64,000 nt of DNA from an uncultured Cohaesibacter sp. (GTDB taxonomy: Bacteria; Pseudomonadota; Alphaproteobacteria; Rhizobiales; Cohaesibacteraceae), in contig NZ_OY761553.1 in NCBI RefSeq assembly GCF_963664735.1, positions 2,963,501 through 3,027,500 on the forward strand, read 5' to 3'. This document shows, in pieces, positions 26,753 to 35,935 of the stretch. The notes under the pieces were generated by a model. The model did no database searches, was not told where the DNA came from, and saw nothing but the letters and a program-made list of their open reading frames with translations. A program made the translations under genes and the position numbers. How positions within the stretch are numbered: the first letter of the stretch is position 1; each line of letters starts with the position of its first letter.

Positions 26753-27029
26753 TCAAGCGCTCATGCAATTTTTCGCTGCTGATTTTGGTTTCAAGCAGGG
26801 CGGTGTGTTAACAGTAGTTTCCAAACTCCTTCTATAAGAAGCCAACTCTCTTGATCTTTTCTTAACCAACTTTGCATTTTTTTAGACATTTCAGAAGTAA
26901 ACGCACCTCAAATCCCCCCTTAACCCAATTCTAACCAACTTCCGAAACAGCCGATTAAGCACGACCACTATAGGTTCAAAGCCATATGCCTTGTGATCGA
27001 AGGCGGAATTCTGTTAAGGAAAACTGGCA
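26753..27029. promoter_or_regulatory. Divergent promoter region of secretion operon and adhesin
   Basis: The 277-base gap between the two divergent units carries a direct repeat TAACCAACTT at 26863-26872 and 26932-26941, and a near-match to the CtrA box TTAA-N7-TTAA at 26920-26934 (TTAA-CCCAATT-CTAA). AAGGA precedes the adhesin ATG. Shared control of cargo and exporter from here is an inference. Confidence 0.45.
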
Positions 27030-30000
27030 ATGGCTGACACCGGAACCCATGACGCAAAAACCGAAGCGACCTTACAAAAATTTGAGTCGAACCGAGTTCA
27101 ACAAAATCTGCAGAAAGCAGAAGTAAGCAAAGCGAGTGATTACGATACCGGTGATCGTATTGCCTTACGTCAGGATATCCTGAATCCAAACCTTCATTAC
27201 GGACTTCTCAATGAAGACGAAGTTCTGTTACCAGATTCCCAATCCGGTTCGGCAGAGACCGGGGCTGCAAACACCTCATCCAGCCCGATTTCTTCGGGTG
27301 ACACATTAACTGCATTACACTCGAACGCGGTTGCCTCCACTGCACCATCGTCACTTTCCGGATTGTCAGCCCTGGATAGTGCGATCGCAGATGAGCCGCA
27401 AAGCCCGATTCTATCGATCAACAACGCTTCCCTGAACGAACCCATATCCGATGTGGATTTGTCAGATGGTGCCGGGGTTGTCCTGCCGACCATGCAAAGC
27501 GGTCGAAGCGATACCGGTTCGGCGTCTGGTGGGTCAATCGCGCCTGTCGCGGAAAGTGATGAAGCAGATGCTGCGAACAACCCCGTTGTTGCCCAGGACG
27601 ATAGTGAAAGCACCACCGAGAATGCGACCCTTTCGAGCACGGTGACGGCCACGGACCTTGACGGGGACAGCATTACCTACAGCCTTGATGGCCAGCCAGC
27701 CGAGGGCTCGGTCAGCTTCAACGCCGATGGCTCCTACAGCTTTGAGCCGGGCACCGACTTTGATGATCTGGCCGCTGACGAGACACGGGAAGTCTCCTTC
27801 TCCTTTACCGCCAGTGATGGCAATGGCTCAACCGATCAGGGCACCGTCACCATTGTGGTCACCGGCACCAATGATGCCCCCACGGCGGTGGATCTTTCCG
27901 CCTCCAGCGTGGATGAGAATAGTGCGGGCGCCGTCATCGGCACCCTCTCCACCACCGATGTGGACACCAATGACACCCACAGCTACACGGTTGATGATGC
28001 CCGTTTCGAGGTTGTCGAGCAGGATGGCGACTATGTGCTCAAGCTCAAGGATGGCGTTTCCCTTGACCATGAGACCGAGGCATCCGTCACCGTAACCGTT
28101 ACCTCGACAGACAATAATGGAGCTTCAACATCCGAAGCCTTTGATATCTCTGTTGCCGACCTTAATGAAGCGGTCACCGCTGATAACAGCACCGAGGGCA
28201 CCACCGAGAATGCGACCCTTTCAAGCACGGTGACGGCCACGGACCTTGACGGGGACAGCATTACCTACAGCCTTGATGGCCAGCCAGCCGAGGGCTCGGT
28301 CAGCTTCAACGCCGATGGCTCCTACAGCTTTGAGCCGGGCACCGACTTTGATGATCTGGCCGCTGACGAGACACGGGAAGTCTCCTTCTCCTTTACCGCC
28401 AGTGATGGCAATGGCTCAACCGATCAGGGCACCGTCACCATTGTGGTCACCGGCACCAATGATGCCCCCACGGCGGTGGATCTTTCCGCCTCCAGCGTGG
28501 ATGAGAATAGTGCGGGCGCCGTCATCGGCACCCTCTCCACCACCGATGTGGACACCAATGACACCCACAGCTACACGGTTGATGATGCCCGTTTCGAGGT
28601 TGTCGAGCAGGATGGCGACTATGTGCTCAAGCTCAAGGATGGCGTTTCCCTTGACCATGAGACAGAGGCATCCGTCACCGTAACCGTTACCTCGACAGAC
28701 AATAACGGGGCTTCAACATCCGAAGCCTTTGATATCTCTGTTGCCGACCTTAATGAAGCGGTCACCGCTGATAACAGCACCGAGGGCACCACCGAGAATG
28801 CGACCCTTTCGAGCACGGTGACGGCCACGGACCTTGACGGGGACAGCATTACCTACAGCCTTGATGGCCAGCCAGCCGAGAGCTCGGTCAGCTTCAACGC
28901 CGATGGCTCCTACAGCTTTGAGCCGGGCACCGACTTTGATGATCTGGCCGCTGACGAGACACGGGAAGTCTCCTTCTCCTTTACCGCCAGTGATGGCAAT
29001 GGCTCAACCGATCAGGGCACCGTAACCATTGTGGTCACCGGCACCAATGATGCCCCCACGGCGGTGGATCTTTCCGCCTCCAGCGTGGATGAGAATAGTG
29101 CGGGCGCCGTCATCGGCACCCTCTCCACCACCGATGTGGACACCAATGACACCCACAGCTACACGGTTGATGATGCCCGTTTCGAGGTTGTCGAGCAGGA
29201 TGGCGACTATGTGCTCAAGCTCAAGGATGGCGTTTCCCTTGACCATGAGACCGAGGCATCCGTCACCGTAACCGTTACCTCGACAGACAATAATGGAGCT
29301 TCAACATCCGAAGCCTTTGATATCTCTGTCGCCGACCTTAATGAAGCGGTCACCGCTGATAACAGCACCGAGGGCACCACCGAGAATGCGACACTTTCGA
29401 GCACGGTGACGGCCACGGACCTTGACGGGGACAGCATTACCTACAGCCTTGATGGCCAGCCTGCCGAGGGCTCGGTCAGCTTCAACGCCGATGGCTCCTA
29501 CAGCTTTGCGCCGGGCACCGACTTTGATGATCTGGCCGCTGACGAGACACGGGAAGTCTCCTTCTCCTTTACCGCCAGTGATGGCAATGGCTCAACCGAT
29601 CAGGGCACCGTAACCATTGTGGTCACCGGCACCAATGATGCCCCCACGGCGGTGGATCTTTCCGCCTCCAGCGTGGATGAGAATAGTGCGGGCGCCGTCA
29701 TCGGCACCCTCTCCACCACCGATGTGGACACCAATGACACCCACAGCTACACGGTTGATGATGCCCGTTTCGAGGTTGTCGAGCAGGATGGCGACTATGT
29801 GCTCAAGCTCAAGGATGGCGTTTCCCTTGACCATGAGACCGAGGCATCCGTCACCGTAACCGTTACCTCGACAGACAATAATGGAGCTTCAACATCCGAA
29901 GCCTTTGATATCTCTGTCGCCGACCTTAATGAAGCGGTCACCGCTGATAACAGCACCGAGGGCACCACCGAGAATGCGACCCTTTCGAGCACGGTGACGG

Positions 30001-33000
30001 CCACGGACCTTGACGGGGACAGCATTACCTACAGCCTTGATGGCCAGCCAGCCGAGGGCTCGGTCAGCTTCAACGCCGATGGCTCCTACAGCTTTGAGCC
30101 GGGCACCGACTTTGATGATCTGGCCGCTGACGAGACACGGGAAGTCTCCTTCTCCTTTACCGCCAGTGATGGCAATGGCTCAACCGATCAGGGCACCGTC
30201 ACCATTGTGGTCACCGGCACCAATGATGCCCCCACGGCGGTGGATCTTTCCGCCTCCAGCGTGGATGAGAATAGTGCGGGCGCCGTCATCGGCACCCTCT
30301 CCACCACCGATGTGGACACCAATGACACCCACAGCTACACGGTTGATGATGCCCGTTTCGAGGTTGTCGAGCAGGATGGCGACTATGTGCTCAAGCTCAA
30401 GGATGGCGTTTCCCTTGACCATGAGACCGAGGCATCCGTCACCGTAACCGTTACCTCGACAGACAATAATGGAGCTTCAACATCCGAAGCCTTTGATATC
30501 TCCGTCGCCGACCTTAATGAAGCGGTCACCGCTGATAACAGCACCGAGGGCACCACCGAGAATGCGACCCTTTCGAGCACGGTGACGGCCACGGACCTTG
30601 ACGGGGACAGCATTACCTACAGCCTTGATGGCCAGCCAGCCGAGGGCTCGGTCAGCTTCAACGCCGATGGCTCCTACAGCTTTGAGCCGGGCACCGACTT
30701 TGATGATCTGGCCGCTGACGAGACACGGGAAGTCTCCTTCTCCTTTACCGCCAATGATGGCAATGGCTCAACTGATCAGGGCACCGTCACCATTGTGGTC
30801 ACCGGCACCAATGATGCCCCCACGGCAGTGGACCTTTCCGCCTCCAGCGTGGATGAGAATAGTGCGGGCGCCGTCATCGGCACCCTCTCCACCACCGATG
30901 TGGACACCAATGACACCCACAGCTACACGGTTGATGATGCCCGTTTCGAGGTTGTCGAGCAGGATGGCGACTATGTGCTCAAGCTCAAGGATGGCGTTTC
31001 CCTTGACCATGAGACCGAGGCATCCGTCACCGTAACCGTTACCTCGACAGACAATAACGGGGCTGCAACATCCGAAGCCTTTGATATCTCCGTCGCCGAC
31101 CTTAATGAAGCGGTCACCGCTGATAACAGCACCGAGGGCACCACCGAGAATGCGACCCTTTCGAGCACGGTGACGGCCACGGACCTTGACGGGGACAGCA
31201 TTACCTACAGCCTTGATGGCCAGCCAGCCGAGGGCTCGGTCAGCTTCAACGCCGATGGCTCCTACAGCTTTGAGCCGGGCACCGACTTTGATGATCTGGC
31301 CGCTGACGAGACACGGGAAGTCTCCTTCTCCTTTACCGCCAGTGATGGCAATGGCTCAACCGATCAGGGCACCGTCACCATTGTGGTCACCGGCACCAAT
31401 GATGCCCCCACGGCGGTGGATCTTTCCGCCTCCAGCGTGGATGAGAATAGTGCGGGCGCCGTCATCGGCACCCTCTCCACCACCGATGTGGACACCAATG
31501 ACACCCACAGCTACACCGTTGATGATGCCCGTTTCGAGGTTGTCGAGCAGGATGGCGACTATGTGCTCAAGCTCAAGGATGGCGTATCCCTTGACCATGA
31601 GACCGAGGCATCCGTCACCGTAACCGTTACCTCGACAGACAATAACGGGGCTTCAACATCCGAAGCCTTTGATATCTCTGTTGCCGACCTTAATGAAGGT
31701 CCAACCCTCAGTGCCAGCGGATCTTATAACTTCTTCCAGAATGGCAGCTTTGAAGACTTTAGTGGCGGGACTTATCAGTCGAGCGGAGGTTCGGGCTGGT
31801 ATGAGGACGTCTCCCTGAATGGCTGGGAAGAAACAAATGTCGATGTTCATGAATCTGCCCGCGCGGCTGGCGGAGCAACGGACGGTGATTATGTTCTTGA
31901 TTTGGCCTACAATGACAATGGCACCATAAGCCAAACCATAGAAGGCATGCAGGACGGCGATAGCTATACGATGACCATTGACCTTCAATCGCGCGGTGCA
32001 GTCGGAGAATCTGTTGTCGAAATCGTGTGGAATGGCACGGTTATCGCCACCATCGACCCCGCAACTGATGGATCAGGTTGGCACACCTACACCATTGAGT
32101 TAACGGCAGGCTCAGGCGATGCGTCCGATACACTTGCACTCAATGAGGTAGGCACCAATAACGCCCTTGGAACGTTCGTAGACAATATCACGATTACGGA
32201 CAGTGATGGTTTTGGCGTTTGGGAAAATGAAGCGGGCGCGGAAGTCGCAACGCTGTCGGTTACAGATCCTGATGACGGAGACACGCAGACCTATACCGTA
32301 TCTGACACTCGCTTCGAAGTTGTCGAGCTAGATGGACAGATGGTTCTCAAACTCAAAGATGGAGAGAGCCTCGATTATGAAAGCGAACAGTCTGTCAATG
32401 TCACGGTTACGGTGGAAGACAGTCAAGGGGCGACAGACAGCCAGACGCTGACTGTCTATGTGGGTGACGTAAATGATGCACCTGTTGCTCTGGACAGCTC
32501 AGTCAGCACCGCTGAAGATGCGAGCATCAGTGGCACCCTTGCCGCAACTGATGCTGATGGCGACGACATTACCTACAGTCTCAACACGGGCACAAGCGAA
32601 GGCACCATCACCGTCAACACCGATGGTTCCTACAGCTTTGACCCCGGCACTGACTTTGATGATCTGGCCGCAGACGAGAGCCGCGAAGTATCCTTCACCT
32701 ATAATGCAGAAGATGAGAATGGTTCAACGGATACAGGAACCGTTACCATCACGGTCAATGGTGCCAATGATGCGCCAACAGACATAGCAATTTCAAATGC
32801 CAGCATCGACGAGAATAAAGATGGCGCAATTGTTGGCACTCTGACGACGACCGATGCCGATACATCAGACACACACAGCTACACCGTTTCAGACAGTCGG
32901 TTTGAAGTGGTCGAAGATGAAAGCGGGAATGCTGTTCTCAAGCTGAAGGACGGAGAAAGCCTTGATTACGAAACAGATTCATCGCTAACCGTTACTGTAA

Positions 33001-34625
33001 CCACGAATGATGGGAATGGCGGAACCTATAGCGAAGATCTGCTTATATCGGTCAATGACGTCAATGAAGCCCCGGCTCTATCGGCACAAGGCTCCTATAA
33101 CTTCCTCTATAATGGCAGCTTTGAAATATTCAATGGAGGCACCCATTATGGCGGGGATGGGACCGGGTGGATTGAAGATGCCTATATCGATGGCTGGGAA
33201 CAGAGCGACATCGATATCCACGAATCCGGTCATATGTCTCTTGGAGCAACCGATGGTGACTATCACGTCGACCTGGCCGAAACATCCAATGGCACGCTCA
33301 CACGAGAAATGGAAGGCTTGACAGACGGAGATACCTACACACTATCCATCGACCTCAAATCGCGAGGTTCCACCGGAGATGGGGTAACAGGAACAGCACA
33401 AGAGGCTCTTGGCCAAAGCGTGGTTCAGGTTATCTGGAACGGCGAAGTGATCGCCACGATTGATCCGGCAGAAGATGGTCTGGGCTGGAACACTTATACG
33501 CTGGACCTCATCGCAGGCTCTGGCGATGGAACCGACACCATAAGCTTTGTAGAAATCGGTTCTGAAAACAGCTATGGCACCCTGATCGACAACGTCCAGA
33601 TCAACGACAGCGACGGATACGGTGTTCTGGAAAATGAAGAAGGTGCAGAAATCGCTGTTTTGAGCGTCGCAGACCCGGATAGTGGCGAGTCTTATACCTA
33701 CACCACAAGTGACGACCGCTTCGAAGTCGTGGTGCAAGATGGTGAAACCGTTCTCAAACTGGTTGATGGCGTCAGTCTGGACTATGAAACGGCTTCCCAT
33801 GTGTCTGTTTCAGTAACTGTTACAGACAGTGGAGGACTTTCCGACACGCAAACACTTGATATTCAGGTCGGCGATGTTGACGATACCTCCAGCTACAATG
33901 CCATAACCGGGACGATATCAAATGACTCTCTGACGGGCTCAAGTGATGCAGACAATATCTCGGGGTTGGCTGGCGCAGACACGATAGATGCAGGCGCAGG
34001 CGATGACATCGTATATGGCGGTGCTGGCGCGGACAGTATTTCCGGGGGAGACGGAAATGACGACATCTACGGCGGTGACGATGGAGACACAATATCGGGC
34101 GGCGAAGGAAACGACTTCATCAATGGTGAAGACGGAGCCGATGTCATTCATGGCAACGCCGGTGCAGATTCTCTGCATGGTGAAGCCGGCGCGGACTGGA
34201 TTTATGGTGGCGCTGGTGGAGACACCATCTATGGCGGCGAAGATGACGACGTCCTTTTCGGCGAAGCTGGCGATGACACCATTTATGGCGGTTCCGGCAA
34301 CGATCACATCATAGGCGGAACCGGAGATGACTATCTCAACGGTGGCGAAGGCAATGACACCTTCTATTATGCCATGGGAGATGGAAACGACGTTATCGAT
34401 GGTGGCTCAGCAGGTGACTGGACCGACACCTTGCAAATCTATGCATCTGATGGAACGGCGACGACCGAATATAATGTCGACTGGACAATCAACCTGACAA
34501 CAGGCACGGCAACACTCGTCGATGGTTCAGATCAGATCATATTCTCGGACGATGCAGTCGGTACAATCGATTTCACAGATGGCAGCCAGATAGAGCTGGA
34601 AAACATTGATCGGGTCAACTTTTAG
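27030..34625 (+). CDS. Giant secreted repeat adhesin (VCBS/cadherin-like repeats, DUF642-like modules, RTX)
   Basis: A 2531-residue acidic surface protein. Residues ~1-190 form a hydrophilic head without signal peptide. Residues 195-1556 hold seven almost identical 196-residue units, each a VCBS/Ig-type half (TENATLSSTVTATDLDGDSI...) followed by a cadherin-like half (VDENSAGAVIGTLSTTDVDT...). Two modules with NGSFE, a GW...HES segment and TDGDY..DL (~1560-1725 and ~2015-2205) resemble DUF642/CBM-type jelly rolls and flank an eighth, diverged copy of the unit. Residues ~2290-2447 contain about 15 RTX nonapeptides (GGxGxDxI), which bind calcium after export. The C-terminus ends in a short hydrophobic-acidic tail, the presumed type I secretion signal. 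The divergent ABC/HlyD/TolC operon is the likely exporter. Confidence 0.93.
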   Translation: MADTGTHDAKTEATLQKFESNRVQQNLQKAEVSKASDYDTGDRIALRQDILNPNLHYGLLNEDEVLLPDSQSGSAETGAANTSSSPISSGDTLTALHSNAVASTAPSSLSGLSALDSAIADEPQSPILSINNASLNEPISDVDLSDGAGVVLPTMQSGRSDTGSASGGSIAPVAESDEADAANNPVVAQDDSESTTENATLSSTVTATDLDGDSITYSLDGQPAEGSVSFNADGSYSFEPGTDFDDLAADETREVSFSFTASDGNGSTDQGTVTIVVTGTNDAPTAVDLSASSVDENSAGAVIGTLSTTDVDTNDTHSYTVDDARFEVVEQDGDYVLKLKDGVSLDHETEASVTVTVTSTDNNGASTSEAFDISVADLNEAVTADNSTEGTTENATLSSTVTATDLDGDSITYSLDGQPAEGSVSFNADGSYSFEPGTDFDDLAADETREVSFSFTASDGNGSTDQGTVTIVVTGTNDAPTAVDLSASSVDENSAGAVIGTLSTTDVDTNDTHSYTVDDARFEVVEQDGDYVLKLKDGVSLDHETEASVTVTVTSTDNNGASTSEAFDISVADLNEAVTADNSTEGTTENATLSSTVTATDLDGDSITYSLDGQPAESSVSFNADGSYSFEPGTDFDDLAADETREVSFSFTASDGNGSTDQGTVTIVVTGTNDAPTAVDLSASSVDENSAGAVIGTLSTTDVDTNDTHSYTVDDARFEVVEQDGDYVLKLKDGVSLDHETEASVTVTVTSTDNNGASTSEAFDISVADLNEAVTADNSTEGTTENATLSSTVTATDLDGDSITYSLDGQPAEGSVSFNADGSYSFAPGTDFDDLAADETREVSFSFTASDGNGSTDQGTVTIVVTGTNDAPTAVDLSASSVDENSAGAVIGTLSTTDVDTNDTHSYTVDDARFEVVEQDGDYVLKLKDGVSLDHETEASVTVTVTSTDNNGASTSEAFDISVADLNEAVTADNSTEGTTENATLSSTVTATDLDGDSITYSLDGQPAEGSVSFNADGSYSFEPGTDFDDLAADETREVSFSFTASDGNGSTDQGTVTIVVTGTNDAPTAVDLSASSVDENSAGAVIGTLSTTDVDTNDTHSYTVDDARFEVVEQDGDYVLKLKDGVSLDHETEASVTVTVTSTDNNGASTSEAFDISVADLNEAVTADNSTEGTTENATLSSTVTATDLDGDSITYSLDGQPAEGSVSFNADGSYSFEPGTDFDDLAADETREVSFSFTANDGNGSTDQGTVTIVVTGTNDAPTAVDLSASSVDENSAGAVIGTLSTTDVDTNDTHSYTVDDARFEVVEQDGDYVLKLKDGVSLDHETEASVTVTVTSTDNNGAATSEAFDISVADLNEAVTADNSTEGTTENATLSSTVTATDLDGDSITYSLDGQPAEGSVSFNADGSYSFEPGTDFDDLAADETREVSFSFTASDGNGSTDQGTVTIVVTGTNDAPTAVDLSASSVDENSAGAVIGTLSTTDVDTNDTHSYTVDDARFEVVEQDGDYVLKLKDGVSLDHETEASVTVTVTSTDNNGASTSEAFDISVADLNEGPTLSASGSYNFFQNGSFEDFSGGTYQSSGGSGWYEDVSLNGWEETNVDVHESARAAGGATDGDYVLDLAYNDNGTISQTIEGMQDGDSYTMTIDLQSRGAVGESVVEIVWNGTVIATIDPATDGSGWHTYTIELTAGSGDASDTLALNEVGTNNALGTFVDNITITDSDGFGVWENEAGAEVATLSVTDPDDGDTQTYTVSDTRFEVVELDGQMVLKLKDGESLDYESEQSVNVTVTVEDSQGATDSQTLTVYVGDVNDAPVALDSSVSTAEDASISGTLAATDADGDDITYSLNTGTSEGTITVNTDGSYSFDPGTDFDDLAADESREVSFTYNAEDENGSTDTGTVTITVNGANDAPTDIAISNASIDENKDGAIVGTLTTTDADTSDTHSYTVSDSRFEVVEDESGNAVLKLKDGESLDYETDSSLTVTVTTNDGNGGTYSEDLLISVNDVNEAPALSAQGSYNFLYNGSFEIFNGGTHYGGDGTGWIEDAYIDGWEQSDIDIHESGHMSLGATDGDYHVDLAETSNGTLTREMEGLTDGDTYTLSIDLKSRGSTGDGVTGTAQEALGQSVVQVIWNGEVIATIDPAEDGLGWNTYTLDLIAGSGDGTDTISFVEIGSENSYGTLIDNVQINDSDGYGVLENEEGAEIAVLSVADPDSGESYTYTTSDDRFEVVVQDGETVLKLVDGVSLDYETASHVSVSVTVTDSGGLSDTQTLDIQVGDVDDTSSYNAITGTISNDSLTGSSDADNISGLAGADTIDAGAGDDIVYGGAGADSISGGDGNDDIYGGDDGDTISGGEGNDFINGEDGADVIHGNAGADSLHGEAGADWIYGGAGGDTIYGGEDDDVLFGEAGDDTIYGGSGNDHIIGGTGDDYLNGGEGNDTFYYAMGDGNDVIDGGSAGDWTDTLQIYASDGTATTEYNVDWTINLTTGTATLVDGSDQIIFSDDAVGTIDFTDGSQIELENIDRVNF
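27612..31697 (+). repeat. Seven tandem 588-bp repeats inside the adhesin gene
   Basis: Units begin at 27612, 28200, 28788, 29376, 29964, 30552 and 31140, each at ACCACCGAGAATGCGAC; the last is shorter because the linker to the next unit is missing. The units differ at only a handful of bases. Examples of amino-acid changes: Gly to Ser in unit 3 (ESSV), Glu to Ala in unit 4 (FAPG), Ser to Asn in unit 6 (TANDGN) and Ser to Ala at the end of unit 6 (NGAATSE). A diverged eighth copy lies at about 32463-33069. Near identity at synonymous sites points to recent duplication or ongoing gene conversion. Confidence 0.97.
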
Positions 34626-34650
34626 ATGTCCATGCAATCAACTCTAAATA

Positions 34651-34669
34651 CTCCGACTAAAGCTCGGAG
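34651..34669 (+). terminator. Short hairpin after the adhesin gene
   Basis: CTCCGA and TCGGAG form a six-base stem around a seven-base loop 25 bases after the adhesin stop. No T-run follows, so termination here would be weak at best; read-through into the DUF2336 gene is possible. Confidence 0.35.
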
Positions 34670-34761
34670 CATATAAGACACCATGTCGAATTTTGGTATT
34701 AACTCAATCTTAGAAGCGGGAAGTTATGGTTGTTAATAATCGTCAAATAAGAGGGGCAGCC

Positions 34762-35844
34762 ATGCTGAACACTATTACAGATCTTGCCCGAGAAAGATCT
34801 AGCGACAAAAGACGCGAGTTGCTTGGACATGTTGCCGATTTATTCTTTGATGGAGCAGAAAATCACACAGAGCAAGGCGCCCTGATTTTTCGCGATATCG
34901 TCATGAAAATGCTCAACGATGTCGATCTTGAAGGACGGAGCGAGTTTTCAAACCGCGTGGCGACTGAAGAGCGCCTTCCAAATGAAGTTGCTCTTGAAAT
35001 GGCGCGCGATGATGTTTCTGTAGCCGGTCCCATGCTTCAACACAGTCCGGTGTTGACCGATGAAGACTTTGTACAGCTGTCCCAAACATTGCCTGAAACG
35101 CATCTGGAAAGCATCGCGCAAAGAGATAAACTAAGCGGCGTCGTTACTGATGCGCTGATCGAAAATGGTACTCGCGCTGTCTGGCACAAAGTCTCGCAGA
35201 ACAAGGGCGCCGAGATCACTTCAAAAGGCTTTAACAAGCTGGTGAGCAATGCCGAGGGAGATAGCATTCTTCAGAACAATCTCTCTGCACGCCCGGATAT
35301 CACCGAGGACGCCGCCAAACGCCTGCTTCCCTTGCTGCCAGCCGAAGGCAAGGCCCGTTTGGCGAAACTGTTTCAAGATAATGCAGATATGGCCAACGAG
35401 TTGGTTGATAATGCCAGAAAGGCTGTCAGTGAACAAAAGATCGTTGGCCGACAGAAGCGTCTGGAAGCCAAGCTGGTGATCGCCAGCGTAAAAGAAGGCA
35501 AGCTGGACATATCAGAAGCTCTTTGTCAGTTGGTTGAAACCAATCGTGGACCGGATATTGTCATGTTTCTGGCAGCCATGGCTGATTTGGATGACCCTCT
35601 GGTTTCGAACGCACTCTACCAGCACAGTGATGAACCCATTAGCCTGCTTTGCAAATCCATTGGCATCAACACGCCCGCTTTCGCTAAACTGATGGGCTTG
35701 AAAGCTGAAAAGCTCAATAAAAGCCTCGGGGAAACAGGTCGCTGTGTTGCTTCCTACAAAGATATTGAAGTCTCATCAGCTCAGCGCGCCATGCGCTTTG
35801 TGTCCATGAGAAAGAATATGAGTGCCACAACAAAAGCCAGCTGA
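34762..35844 (+). CDS. DUF2336 domain-containing protein
   Basis: A 360-residue cytoplasmic, mainly helical protein. The opening ITDLARERSSDKRRELLGHVADLFF is characteristic of the alphaproteobacterial DUF2336 family, and HEAT-like helical repeats continue to about residue 320. No catalytic motif is visible and the family's role is unknown; some members lie near cell-surface or cell-cycle genes. I prefer the ATG at 34762 because AGAGGGG sits just before it; an in-frame ATG at 34726 is possible. The gene follows the adhesin in the same direction, and a near CtrA-type box (TTAA-N7-TTAG, 34699-34713) lies upstream. A strong terminator closes it. Confidence 0.86.
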   Translation: MLNTITDLARERSSDKRRELLGHVADLFFDGAENHTEQGALIFRDIVMKMLNDVDLEGRSEFSNRVATEERLPNEVALEMARDDVSVAGPMLQHSPVLTDEDFVQLSQTLPETHLESIAQRDKLSGVVTDALIENGTRAVWHKVSQNKGAEITSKGFNKLVSNAEGDSILQNNLSARPDITEDAAKRLLPLLPAEGKARLAKLFQDNADMANELVDNARKAVSEQKIVGRQKRLEAKLVIASVKEGKLDISEALCQLVETNRGPDIVMFLAAMADLDDPLVSNALYQHSDEPISLLCKSIGINTPAFAKLMGLKAEKLNKSLGETGRCVASYKDIEVSSAQRAMRFVSMRKNMSATTKAS

Positions 35845-35869
35845 CACCATTCAGCATGGTCAATGAAAG

Positions 35870-35899
35870 AAGGGTGGCAAAATAATTGCCACCCTTTTT
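35870..35899 (+). terminator. Bidirectional intrinsic terminator
   Basis: AAGGGTGGCAA and TTGCCACCCTT form a perfect 11-bp stem with a five-base loop, followed by TTT on the plus strand; the minus strand also has a pyrimidine-rich tail. It lies between the ends of the DUF2336 gene and the convergent proV gene and should serve both. Confidence 0.9.
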
Positions 35900-35935
35900 C
35901 ATGCCAATTTTCAGAAAACGAGCCGTTAGGCAGCA

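Noticed and set aside
27658-31623. Series of 60-145 codon frames repeating every 588 bases on both strands within the adhesin
   Set aside because: They are out-of-frame readings of the tandem repeat and recur only because the repeat does.
27612-31697. Possible CRISPR array or satellite DNA
   Set aside because: The 588-base units are contiguous, without spacers, a multiple of three, and encode an intact protein domain.
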